The notes beneath the pieces were generated by a model. The model was not told the origin of the DNA. It saw nothing but the letters and a program-made list of their open reading frames with translations, and made no database searches. Position numbers and translations under genes: made by a program. 8,286 nt of DNA from Pseudomonadota bacterium (GTDB lineage: Bacteria > Pseudomonadota > Gammaproteobacteria > Burkholderiales > Methylophilaceae): contig JAEWTK010000248.1 of assembly GCA_023459535.1 (NCBI GenBank), forward strand, positions 1 through 8,286. The letters are read 5' to 3'. Positions 1 to 5,793 of this stretch are shown piece after piece. The number at the start of each line of letters is the position of its first letter. The stretch's first letter is position 1.

Positions 1-15
1 GATATCGGCCTTCAT
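1..15 (-). CDS. rpmE: 50S ribosomal protein L31, first five codons only (partial)
   Basis: Only the start is in the window: ATG at 15-13 followed by codons for K-A-D-I, after which the gene leaves through the left edge. L31 proteins typically begin MK(A/K)DIHP, and rpmE commonly lies directly downstream of rho in proteobacteria, so sequence and position agree. A purine-rich stretch (AAAGAGA) about 8 nt upstream serves as ribosome binding site, and a near-consensus promoter lies just before it. L31 is a zinc- or non-zinc-type protein of the large ribosomal subunit; the type cannot be told from five residues. The call would fall if the sequence to the left did not continue with HP and an L31 body. 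Confidence 0.75.
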
Positions 16-54
16 GCTGATGTCTCTTTCAAATGCTGTCGCAGAAAACCCGTG

Positions 55-83
55 ATTATCAATGAAATGAACGAGTTTTTCAA
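55..83 (-). promoter_or_regulatory. sigma70 promoter of rpmE
   Basis: On the minus strand a -35 hexamer TTGAAA (83-78) and a -10 hexamer GATAAT (60-55) are separated by exactly 17 nt; each matches consensus at 5 of 6 positions. Transcription would start near 48, giving a leader of about 33 nt before the rpmE ATG at 15. rpmE can therefore be transcribed independently of rho. No hairpin with a U-run is visible between the rho stop and this promoter, so read-through from rho is also possible. Confidence 0.7.
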
Positions 84-160
84 CAACTAATTAATGTTGG
101 TGATGATTTTCACTGCTGTCAGTTGCAAGAGTTCCGCTTTGATGATGAAGCCGTCGCCGA

Positions 161-1420
161 TTAACCGCGTCGCATGGCGTCGAAGAACTCGGCGTTATTC
201 TTGGTTGACTTGATCTTGTCCAGCAGGAATTCCATCGCTTCGAGGTCGTCCATCGGGTACAACAGTTTGCGTAGTACCCAGATCTTTTGCAGGATGTCCT
301 TCGGAATCAGCAGTTCTTCGCGGCGGGTGCCAGACTTGTTGACGTTGATGGCCGGATAGATGCGTTTCTCGGCCATGCGGCGGTCGAGATGGATTTCCAT
401 GTTGCCGGTGCCCTTGAATTCTTCGTAAATGACATCATCCATACGCGAACCGGTATCGACCAGCGCAGTGGCGATGATGGTCAGTGAACCGCCTTCCTCG
501 ATGTTGCGCGCAGCACCGAAGAAGCGTTTCGGGCGTTGCAGGGCGTTGGCATCAACACCGCCGGTCAGCACTTTGCCGGAAGCGGGCACCACGGTGTTGT
601 AGGCGCGTGCCAGACGGGTGATGGAGTCGAGCAGAATGACAACATCCTTTTTATGCTCGACCAAGCGCTTGGCTTTTTCCAGCACCATTTCGGCGACCTG
701 TACGTGGCGTGTGGCCGGTTCGTCGAAGGTGGAGGCGACGACTTCGCCCTTTACCGAGCGAGTCATTTCCGTCACCTCTTCAGGACGTTCGTCGATCAGC
801 AGCACGATCAGCACGACGTCCGGATGGTTGGAAGTGATGGCATGCGCGATGTGTTGCATCATGACTGTCTTGCCGCTTTTCGGGCTGGCTACCAGCAGGC
901 CGCGCTGGCCTTTGCCGATAGGAGCGATCATGTCGATGACACGGCCGGTGATGTTTTCTTCGCCCTTGATGTCACGTTCGAGGACGAGGGGTTCGGTAGG
1001 GAAAAGTGGTGTCAGGTTTTCAAACAGGATTTTGTGCTTGGTGTTTTCCGGCGGTTCGCCGTTGACGCTGTCGACCTTGACCAGGGCAAAATAACGTTCG
1101 CCTTCTTTCGGGGTCCTGATTTCGCCCTGTATGCTGTCCCCGGTATGCAGATTAAAGCGTCTGATCTGGGATGGTGATACGTAGATATCATCAGGGCCGG
1201 CCAGATACGAGGTGTCTGGCGAGCGCAGAAATCCGAAACCATCCTGCAGTACTTCCAGCGTTCCGTCGCCGAAGATGCTGTCTCCTTTTTTTGCCTTGTT
1301 CTTGAGCAGGGCAAAGATGAGATCCTGTTTACGCATGCGGCTGGCATTTTCGATTTCGTTGGAAATCGCCATTTCAACCAGTTCGGTCACGGGAAGGTGC
1401 TTTAAATCGGATAAATGCAT
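161..1420 (-). CDS. rho: Transcription termination factor Rho
   Basis: Encodes 419 residues, the same length as E. coli Rho and nearly identical in its motifs. Rho is a hexameric RNA-dependent ATPase/helicase that loads on C-rich, unstructured nascent RNA and releases RNA polymerase. The N-terminal domain (about 1-47) is followed by the cold-shock-like RNA-binding domain (about 48-125, with [17 protein letters not shown] at 51-67 and [13 protein letters not shown] at 77-89). The ATPase core has Walker A SPKSGKT (179-185, Lys184), catalytic Glu211 in DERPEE, Walker B ILLDS (262-266), the Q-loop around 278-290, the R-loop around 322-326 and the arginine finger Arg366. It lies 125 nt downstream of trxA on the same strand, with rpmE following. 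The ATG at 1420 matches the family N-terminus, but no good Shine-Dalgarno is seen; GCGAG about 10 nt upstream is the best candidate. The pyrimidine-rich leader suggests autoregulation. Confidence 0.98.
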   Translation of the reverse strand: MHLSDLKHLPVTELVEMAISNEIENASRMRKQDLIFALLKNKAKKGDSIFGDGTLEVLQDGFGFLRSPDTSYLAGPDDIYVSPSQIRRFNLHTGDSIQGEIRTPKEGERYFALVKVDSVNGEPPENTKHKILFENLTPLFPTEPLVLERDIKGEENITGRVIDMIAPIGKGQRGLLVASPKSGKTVMMQHIAHAITSNHPDVVLIVLLIDERPEEVTEMTRSVKGEVVASTFDEPATRHVQVAEMVLEKAKRLVEHKKDVVILLDSITRLARAYNTVVPASGKVLTGGVDANALQRPKRFFGAARNIEEGGSLTIIATALVDTGSRMDDVIYEEFKGTGNMEIHLDRRMAEKRIYPAINVNKSGTRREELLIPKDILQKIWVLRKLLYPMDDLEAMEFLLDKIKSTKNNAEFFDAMRRG

Positions 1421-1480
1421 AGGGAAAAGCTCGCTGAAAATCGAAACTGCATCGGGAAAGGGAAGGACTTGAAGATTAGT
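1421..1480 (-). promoter_or_regulatory. Pyrimidine-rich rho leader, possible rut-like site
   Basis: Read on the minus strand, 1480-1451 has 22 pyrimidines and only 2 G in 30 nt, with runs such as TCCTTCCCTTTCCC. The last 20 nt before the rho ATG (1440-1421) are again rich in U and C. C-rich, G-poor, unstructured RNA is what Rho's primary site prefers, and rho of E. coli is known to be autoregulated by termination in its leader. That this leader is such a site is inference. A 16-codon frame beginning ATG at 1452 and ending inside rho codons 6-7 also lies here, but it lacks a ribosome binding site. Confidence 0.35.
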
Positions 1481-1530
1481 ACCTGATTCTTTGTTTTGTG
1501 ATTGGTTCTGCGAAAACGAAAGAATCAGGT
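1481..1530. repeat. Long inverted repeat (hairpin) between trxA and rho
   Basis: Perfect 12-bp arms, ACCTGATTCTTT at 1481-1492 and its exact complement at 1519-1530, enclose 26 nt. The stem can be extended inward: with one bulged base at 1518, five further pairs form (1493-1497 with 1513-1517), leaving a loop of roughly 14 nt. It lies 15 nt beyond the trxA stop and 60 nt before the rho ATG. No U-tract follows on either strand, so it is not a standard intrinsic terminator. It may be an attenuator arm, an RNA-processing or 3'-end-protecting hairpin of trxA mRNA, or a protein-binding dyad. Confidence 0.75.
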
Positions 1531-1545
1531 CAAACAGTAACTTGA

Positions 1546-1872
1546 TTAGATATTGCTGTCAATGAATGCGGTCAGTTGTGATTTGGACAGAGCACCAACC
1601 TTGGTGGCTTCGACGTTGCCGTTCTTGAACAGCATCAGAGTCGGGATGCCGCGAATGCCGTACTTGGGTGGTGTGTTCTGGTTCTCGTCGATATTCAGTT
1701 TGGCGACTTTCAGGCGACCGGCGTATTCCTTGGAGATCTCGTCAAGGATGGGGGCGATCATTTTGCAGGGACCACACCACTCAGCCCAGTAGTCAACCAG
1801 AACCGGGATTTGTGATTGCAGGACTTCCTGCTCGAAAGCGTCATCGCTGACGTGGGTAATATGTTCGCTCAT
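1546..1872 (-). CDS. trxA: Thioredoxin (TrxA)
   Basis: A cytoplasmic 108-residue dithiol-disulfide oxidoreductase, the usual length for the family (E. coli TrxA is 108-109). It shows the active-site motif WCGPC with Cys33 and Cys36, the buried Asp27, the cis-proline loop GIPT with Pro77, and the flanking DYWAEW and APILDEI segments. Reduced TrxA, regenerated by thioredoxin reductase (not in this window), supplies electrons to ribonucleotide reductase, methionine sulfoxide reductase and others. The ATG at 1872 is supported by GAGG five nt upstream. rho follows on the same strand after a hairpin, the same order as in E. coli, so a trxA-rho read-through transcript is likely. Upstream is a 168-nt palindrome-rich region. 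Confidence 0.97.
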   Translation of the reverse strand: MSEHITHVSDDAFEQEVLQSQIPVLVDYWAEWCGPCKMIAPILDEISKEYAGRLKVAKLNIDENQNTPPKYGIRGIPTLMLFKNGNVEATKVGALSKSQLTAFIDSNI

Positions 1873-2040
1873 GTGAACCTCTGTGAAATTGATACGGAAT
1901 TTAGGTGGTGGAAATTACTATTTCGCTATCCTAGCGAAAAATGTGCGTTGAGTGAAGCTTCATATCGTGTAAAGCTCAAGTTTCACGATGTGGGGCGAAG
2001 TTCGCTAACAGTGAAAGTTGAATCAGTCGCTTGGCGGCAA
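1873..2040 (-). promoter_or_regulatory. trxA upstream region with several dyad symmetries
   Basis: This non-coding gap separates the upstream PilZ-like gene from trxA. It holds TTTCGCTA/TAGCGAAA (1921-1939), the perfect 10-bp palindrome TGAAGCTTCA (1953-1962), GCGAAGTTCGC (1995-2005), and imperfect flanking arms CAAGTTTCAC (1977-1986) and GTGAAAGTTG (2011-2020), which match at 9 of 10 positions. The heptamer TTCGCTA occurs at 1922-1928 and 2001-2007. The trxA promoter must be here or upstream, but the best sigma70 candidate (TTCACT, 17 nt, TAGGAT on the minus strand, about 1958-1930) matches only 4 of 6 bases per hexamer and I do not assert it. No U-run follows any hairpin, so no intrinsic terminator for the upstream gene is seen. 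Confidence 0.4.
1921..1939. repeat. Perfect 8-bp stem with 3-nt loop upstream of trxA
   Basis: TTTCGCTA (1921-1928) and TAGCGAAA (1932-1939) are exact complements around a 3-nt loop. The element ends 48 nt before the trxA ATG, so it would lie in the trxA 5' leader if transcription starts further upstream, or could act as an operator. No U-run follows it on the minus strand. Confidence 0.6.
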
Positions 2041-3600
2041 CTAGAGTACGCTGAACTGAAAACGCTCAAAACTTCTGGTGCGTTCTACCAGTTTGGTGAT
2101 CATGATGCGGGAAATGCTGCCATTCTCGTCCAGTTCCAGAACGCGCGCCGGTGCATACATGCCGCATCGCGTAATGATGGAGGCAGGCTGATTAATGGCA
2201 GACATGGCCGGCAATATAAGGACTGGTTCAAACATGCCGCTGTTGACGACACGTGCGCCGGCTGCCTTGGCACTGGGTGAGATCTGTTGCGTCCCGATAT
2301 CGAGGTGCTCCTGTTCGCCATTGGTCGCCCAGCGCAAAACTGCAACTGACCAGTTCTTTTCAGTATCACTGCGGATGCTCAACAGGTCGCCAATTCGTAC
2401 TTGGGCGGAAACGGAAGGAAGCTTTCTTAATGCTGTGCCGTTGGCGCTGACATTGACCACCTGCCAGTTCGAGGCCTGGATTGGCGGCTTGGCTACAGGG
2501 GTGCGCTCCATCAGGCTTGAGTCCTCAGCCGATTCCGGCGCCTGGTAATGCTGTTCGTTGTTGATGAAGTAGTGTGCGGCAATCAGGCCGACGCCCAGTT
2601 GCGAACGACTGTTTTTGTTTGAGCGTTTATAAATACGCTTGGGCGACACGCCCCAATGTTTGATCAGGTAAACCAGCATGTCCTGGTATTTGGAATCGAG
2701 CACGGCCTCGGGTAGTCCTGAGTTTCTGGAGATGTTGCCTGATTGCAGCATTTGCAGATGTTGATGCACCAGTCGCGCGAGATCGACCGTGATGAAGAGG
2801 ATGTCGGTGCTGTCGTCGGTCTGCTCGACATTCTTGACGTATGGTACTGGCGGCTTGTCGGAGTCGAGGGCAACGACAAAAATGCCGGCCGGGTTTTCAA
2901 GAATGCCAAGTCCCTGCAGTTGTGTGTGGCCTGCAAAGCGTGCGATATAGTCCGCGACCAGTTCCATGTCCTGCGGCGGCAGATGTTGCGGGTCGGCAAG
3001 CGACATCAGCAATATCTGCTTGTACAGCAGGTTGATGCTGGTGGATTGGTCCTCGGTTTGTAGCGGGATTTCGTGCAGTGATTCCTGTGCGGCATGGAAA
3101 TACAGCTGATGCCAGTCACGCCAGATGCTGGCAGGGACACTGAAATAGGTTTCGTAATACACCATGGAGAGTTGGCGCAGCGTTTCCATAGCGCGATAGA
3201 TGGTAAGCGCGACAGTCTTGTCGCTGGGGCTGAACAGTTGATTCAGTTGGTCGGTCAGGGCCAGTTTGTAGCCGTACGAGAGTTCCAGCCAGAGCGACTC
3301 AGCGCTGGCGGCGTTGGTTTTGGCCTCTTTTGATAGTGGCAGCGAGGCGTTGCAGTAAGTGTTGGCGAGAGTGTCTGCCAGATGAATGATGTGTTCCCGG
3401 TAGATTTCCAGTGCCTTGAAGCGTTGCTCGGCGGAGACTTTCTGGCGATTAAGAATCTCCATTTCGTCGTGTAGCGCAGATGCTGCTTCCAGTGGTGAAG
3501 TTGGTAGCCTGGCCAGAAAATCGAGGATCTTTTGCGGCCGCGTCTCAGCGTTGATCAGCGGTTTATCTTCAAGGGCCGGAACTGTAAGATTTAGAGGCAT
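2041..3600 (-). CDS. Uncharacterised 519-residue protein with probable C-terminal PilZ-like domain
   Basis: The whole protein is not one I can name. Residues 1-300 are predicted mostly helical (for example 19-31, 40-75, 128-155 and 205-225), with no signal peptide or membrane segment, so it is probably cytoplasmic. Around 320-345 is a basic segment containing RIYKR (322-326), then NVSANG at 383-388, IGDLLSIR (403-410), a WSVAVLRW strand (417-424), LDIGTQQISP (433-442), and a final strand-rich tail to 519. The N-x-S-x-x-G signature followed by G(D/E)L and W-x-V-x-V-x-R-W strands resembles PilZ domains, which bind cyclic di-GMP. RIYKR could be the RxxxR half-site, but the 57-residue gap to NVSANG is far longer than normal. 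The ATG at 3600 has GGAG 8 nt upstream. It diverges from the TlpA-like gene. Cyclic-di-GMP binding is inference from motifs only. Confidence 0.85.
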   Translation of the reverse strand: MPLNLTVPALEDKPLINAETRPQKILDFLARLPTSPLEAASALHDEMEILNRQKVSAEQRFKALEIYREHIIHLADTLANTYCNASLPLSKEAKTNAASAESLWLELSYGYKLALTDQLNQLFSPSDKTVALTIYRAMETLRQLSMVYYETYFSVPASIWRDWHQLYFHAAQESLHEIPLQTEDQSTSINLLYKQILLMSLADPQHLPPQDMELVADYIARFAGHTQLQGLGILENPAGIFVVALDSDKPPVPYVKNVEQTDDSTDILFITVDLARLVHQHLQMLQSGNISRNSGLPEAVLDSKYQDMLVYLIKHWGVSPKRIYKRSNKNSRSQLGVGLIAAHYFINNEQHYQAPESAEDSSLMERTPVAKPPIQASNWQVVNVSANGTALRKLPSVSAQVRIGDLLSIRSDTEKNWSVAVLRWATNGEQEHLDIGTQQISPSAKAAGARVVNSGMFEPVLILPAMSAINQPASIITRCGMYAPARVLELDENGSISRIMITKLVERTRSFERFQFSVL

Positions 3601-3627
3601 TCAAATTGCTCCGCACATAATATACGG

Positions 3628-3656
3628 ATGTTAATTACTCTTGCGTGGTTTGTCAC
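3628..3656 (-). promoter_or_regulatory. Candidate promoter of the PilZ-like gene
   Basis: On the minus strand GTGACA (3656-3651, 5 of 6 to TTGACA) is followed after 17 nt by TAACAT (3633-3628, 4 of 6 to TATAAT). Transcription would start near 3621, giving about 20 nt of leader that still contains the GGAG ribosome binding site (3612-3609). The -35 box overlaps that of the divergent promoter. Confidence 0.4.
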
Positions 3657-3678
3657 GATAGACTTGAGTGCATATACC
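3650..3678 (+). promoter_or_regulatory. Candidate promoter of the TlpA-like gene
   Basis: TTGTCA (3650-3655, 5 of 6) and TATACC (3673-3678, 4 of 6) are separated by 17 nt. The start of transcription would be near 3685, about 40 nt before the chosen start codon. Five of its six -35 positions are shared with the opposite-strand promoter of the PilZ-like gene. Confidence 0.45.
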
Positions 3679-3713
3679 TAACAGGCAGGTAGTTATCTTT
3701 CGTTGCGATGTTC

Positions 3714-3719
3714 AAGAGG
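3714..3719 (+). promoter_or_regulatory. Ribosome binding site that fixes the TlpA-like start
   Basis: AAGAGG ends 7 nt before TTG 3727 and 4 nt before GTG 3724, both in frame. It lies downstream of the earlier in-frame TTG at 3703, which has no Shine-Dalgarno of its own. The start is therefore placed at 3727 (or 3724), not 3703. Confidence 0.6.
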
Positions 3720-3726
3720 TAGTGTG

Positions 3727-4197
3727 TTGATTCGACTATTAAAGCTATGGGTTTGGCTGGGAGTCCTGCTGTTTGCGTCCCTGGCGCAGGCGGACAAGCC
3801 TTTTGTCTTGACTGATCTCAATGGTGTCAATCATCGTCTGGCTGACTATCGGGGCAAGTGGGTGGTCGTCAATTACTGGGCGACCTGGTGTCCGCCTTGC
3901 CTAGAGGAGGTGCCGGATCTGGTCAACCTCTACGATAGTCGCAAGGATCAAGACTTGATGGTGTTCGGCGTGGTGTTCGAATACAAAAGCCTGGAAGAGG
4001 TCGAGAAATTTGTGGATGACATGTTGATGTCCTATCCAGTCGTGCTGGGAAGTGAGCGTATCGTCAGTGAGATTGGCTCGGCTGCTGTATTGCCGACCAC
4101 TTACATCTTTAATCCGCAGGGACGGTTGGTAAAGATCAGGCGCGGGTTGATTACCCGGCGGTACATCGAGGAGCTGATGGCGGATTCAACCCGTTAG
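3727..4197 (+). CDS. Exported TlpA/ResA-like thioredoxin-fold protein
   Basis: From TTG 3727 the protein has 156 residues. Residues 1-21 form a signal peptide: basic start (Arg3, Lys6), hydrophobic core, and a likely cut after the AQA at 20-22. The mature part is a small AhpC/TSA-TlpA fold with FVLTDLNGVNHRLADYRGKWVVVNYWATWCPPC; redox cysteines are Cys55 and Cys58 in WCPPC, and the cis-proline is Pro123 in LPTTYIF. Proteins of this type are periplasmic, usually reducing disulfides during cytochrome c maturation or protecting against oxidation; the partner cannot be told here. No cytochrome-maturation or DsbD gene is nearby, and the cytoplasmic trxA is about 2 kb away. The start is non-ATG, decided by AAGAGG at 3714-3719; GTG 3724 is an alternative. 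The gene converges on the DUF3579 gene with a 17-nt gap and no visible terminator. Confidence 0.9.
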   Translation: MIRLLKLWVWLGVLLFASLAQADKPFVLTDLNGVNHRLADYRGKWVVVNYWATWCPPCLEEVPDLVNLYDSRKDQDLMVFGVVFEYKSLEEVEKFVDDMLMSYPVVLGSERIVSEIGSAAVLPTTYIFNPQGRLVKIRRGLITRRYIEELMADSTR

Positions 4198-4214
4198 CAG
4201 CCCCTCGACGGCAT

Positions 4215-4529
4215 TCAGTTCGGCGTGGGAATGCTATTACCGGCGGCATCCAGTACATTGAGCTGATTTTCTTCGGCGAAATGCATGAGCTGCGCATAGC
4301 CCTCCGGATTCACATCCTTCAGTTTCAGATTCACCGCCAGGCAACGTACGCCATTCAGCACTTTCGGTTTGAGGTAGGGCGAATAGCGCAGCTTCTTGTC
4401 CGGGCCGAAACTGGCATAGGTGCTGCACATGCGATCCACCCAGTCGCTGGGGCGGAACGGCTTGCCGGCGCGGGTCAAGCCTTCAATGATGATTTCATTG
4501 CTGGTGCTGTTTTTGGTGTCGGTGTTCAT
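4215..4529 (-). CDS. DUF3579 family protein of unknown function
   Basis: A 104-residue soluble protein without signal peptide or membrane segment. It matches the DUF3579 pattern as I remember it: EIIIEGLTRAGKPFRPSDWVDRMC (12-35), then FGPDKKLRYSPYLKP (41-55), VRCLAV (61-66) and a C-terminal helix around EGYAQLMHFAEENQL (76-90). The family is small, mainly betaproteobacterial, and has no established function that I know of. The ATG at 4529 has only a weak CAGG 4 to 5 nt upstream, but a strong extended -10 promoter lies just before it. It lies downstream of dolP on the same strand after 64 nt and converges with the TlpA-like gene. The first 11 residues are polar and probably disordered. Confidence 0.9.
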   Translation of the reverse strand: MNTDTKNSTSNEIIIEGLTRAGKPFRPSDWVDRMCSTYASFGPDKKLRYSPYLKPKVLNGVRCLAVNLKLKDVNPEGYAQLMHFAEENQLNVLDAAGNSIPTPN

Positions 4530-4558
4530 ATAGCCTGTTGATATAAAGTAGTGAAGGA

Positions 4559-4567
4559 ATTATAACA
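4559..4567 (-). promoter_or_regulatory. Extended -10 promoter of the DUF3579 gene
   Basis: On the minus strand TGTTATAAT (4567-4559) is a perfect TGnTATAAT extended -10 element. There is no recognisable -35 at 17 nt (GGCATA), which is tolerated by extended -10 promoters. The start would be near 4552, about 22 nt before the ATG at 4529. The element sits inside the inverted repeat GGAAT/ATTCC (4556-4571), a possible repressor site or chance. Confidence 0.6.
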
Positions 4568-4593
4568 TTCCAAGCAAGTTGTATGCCGCATGC

Positions 4594-5181
4594 CTAGTTG
4601 ATGTATTCGAAAACCTTCACTACTTTTTCCACGCCGCCGATGCTACGCGCGATATCGACTGCATCCTCGGCTTCTTCTCTGGTCACCATGCCCATCAGGT
4701 AAACGATAGAGTTCTCGGTGACGACCTTGACATAATTGGCCGGGAAGCGGTTTTCCTTGAGCATCATGGACTTCACTTTGGACGTGATATAAGTGTCGCT
4801 TGCGCTGGTGCCCAGTCCGCTTTTCTCGCTGATGGCAAGTTCGTTTGTCACGGTTTTGACATTTTCGACACTGAGGACGGCACGCTCGGCCTTGGCCTTG
4901 ATTTCTTCGCTGATGGCTTCGCCGGTCAGCAATACATTGAGGTTGAAGCTGGTAACACTGACATTGATGTTGGCAGCGCCGATGTTGTCGACAATCATTT
5001 TCTTGGCTTTCAATTCGATTGCCTGATCCTCGATATAGATGCCGCTGGTGCGGCGATCAGCGGCCATGACACCGCCGGCAACGGCGCCGCCGGCAACGAC
5101 CGGGACGCATGCCGCCAGTTGCATGGAAAGCAGGACGGCGGCGATCAGTTTGGCACTTGAGGGCAGATGGGGCTTGTTCAT
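4594..5181 (-). CDS. dolP: Outer-membrane lipoprotein with two BON domains (DolP/YraP)
   Basis: 195 residues, close to E. coli DolP (191). The N-terminus is a lipoprotein signal with lipobox LAAC (22-25), lipidated at Cys25. Val26 at +2, not Asp, favours transport to the outer membrane. BON domain 1 spans about 48-118 (ELKAKKMIVDNI ... VLLTGEA ... VKTVTNEL) and BON domain 2 about 128-195 (DTYITSKVKSMML ... IVYLMGMVTREEAEDAVDIARSIGGVEKVVKVF). DRRTSG just after the Gly/Ala-rich linker is shared with E. coli DolP. The E. coli protein supports outer-membrane integrity, binds anionic phospholipids and affects the BAM complex and amidase activation. The ATG overlaps the diaA stop as ATGA, and AGGAG lies 7 nt upstream, so translation is likely coupled. 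It is the last gene of the lpoA operon; no intrinsic terminator follows. Confidence 0.92.
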   Translation of the reverse strand: MNKPHLPSSAKLIAAVLLSMQLAACVPVVAGGAVAGGVMAADRRTSGIYIEDQAIELKAKKMIVDNIGAANINVSVTSFNLNVLLTGEAISEEIKAKAERAVLSVENVKTVTNELAISEKSGLGTSASDTYITSKVKSMMLKENRFPANYVKVVTENSIVYLMGMVTREEAEDAVDIARSIGGVEKVVKVFEYIN

Positions 5182-5777
5182 TCGTTAACTCCTAGTAAAA
5201 GACAATCGATGGCATCGCACAGGCAATGCAATATCAGGACAAAAGCCTCCTGAATTCTGGAGGCGCTGTCGTGCGGTACCCCAATGTGTATATCTTGCTC
5301 CCCCAGGGTCTCAACGACTTTGCCGCCATCGCCACCAGTCATGGCGATGATGTGCAGGCCGCGTTCTTGCGCGGCACTTATTGCTTTGATGATGTTGGCG
5401 GAAGTGCCGCGTGTGCTGATCACCAGCAGCACATCGCCTTCCATGCCGAGTGTGGATATCTGCTTTGAAAAGACTTGTTCAAAATGGTTCTCGTCTGCAA
5501 TCGAGGTCAGTGTCGTATTGTCGGCACTGAGAGCGATTGCTGCCAGCCCCGGTCGCTCCATTTCAAAGCGGTTCAGCATCAGGGAGGCGAAATACTGGGC
5601 GCTTGCGGCCGCACCGCCATTGCCGCAGGCCAGTATCTTCTGTTCCTTCAGCAAGGCTTCGACGATGATTTCTGCCGCATTGGCGATCGGTGCAGCCAGC
5701 AATCCGGCCAGTTCCAGTTTGAACTGACCGCTTTCTTCAAAATGTGTGCTGATTCTGTTTTGCAGTGTCATGCTCAT
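5178..5777 (-). CDS. diaA: SIS-domain protein, DnaA initiator-associating protein DiaA
   Basis: 199 residues (E. coli DiaA 196), a single SIS domain with CGNGGAAASAQYFA (51-64), NRFEMERPGLAAIALS (69-84), GDVLLVISTRGTSANIIKAI (114-133) and SRIQEAFVLILHCLCDAID (173-191). DiaA tetramers bind DnaA and promote timely replication initiation in E. coli. The alternative, phosphoheptose isomerase GmhA, is disfavoured: by alignment from memory, the GmhA catalytic Glu65 corresponds to Leu66 here, although the His180 position is kept (His184). ISTRG and the gene order lpoA-yraN-diaA-dolP also point to DiaA; databases may still label it phosphoheptose isomerase. It starts 16 nt after the yraN stop and overlaps dolP by 4 nt. 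No clear Shine-Dalgarno is seen; ATG at 5771 (residue 3) is an alternative start. Confidence 0.88.
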   Translation of the reverse strand: MSMTLQNRISTHFEESGQFKLELAGLLAAPIANAAEIIVEALLKEQKILACGNGGAAASAQYFASLMLNRFEMERPGLAAIALSADNTTLTSIADENHFEQVFSKQISTLGMEGDVLLVISTRGTSANIIKAISAAQERGLHIIAMTGGDGGKVVETLGEQDIHIGVPHDSASRIQEAFVLILHCLCDAIDCLLLGVNE

Positions 5778-5793
5778 GGGGTATTAGTGTCCG

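Noticed and set aside
1..90. Plus-strand frame open from the left edge to a TAA at 88-90
   Set aside because: The 29 codons match nothing I recognise, while the minus strand here carries a near-consensus promoter and the MKADI start of rpmE.
122..133. Short inverted repeat near ACTG/CAGT between rho and rpmE as a rho terminator
   Set aside because: The stem is only 4 bp and lacks a G/C-rich core and a U-run.
536..1177. Open frame of 213 codons on the plus strand across rho
   Set aside because: It lies wholly antisense to the strongly conserved rho gene, its product looks like no family I know, and it is rich in His/Asp/Phe as expected for a mirror frame of a GC-biased gene.
1481..1530. Hairpin as an intrinsic terminator of trxA
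   Set aside because: No U-run follows the 3' arm on either strand; kept only as an inverted repeat of unknown role.
1816..2280. Open frame of 154 codons on the plus strand spanning the trxA upstream region
   Set aside because: It starts inside trxA and ends inside the PilZ-like gene, both antisense; no recognisable domain or ribosome binding site.
3703..3726. Earlier TTG start for the TlpA-like gene
   Set aside because: The AAGAGG ribosome binding site lies downstream of it, and starting there would add Arg-Cys-Ser-Arg and more residues ahead of an already complete signal peptide.
4579..5160. Open frame of 193 codons on the plus strand across dolP
   Set aside because: It is the antisense shadow of dolP, with no ribosome binding site and a biased Asp/His/Phe composition; dolP itself has a lipobox, BON motifs and a coupled start.
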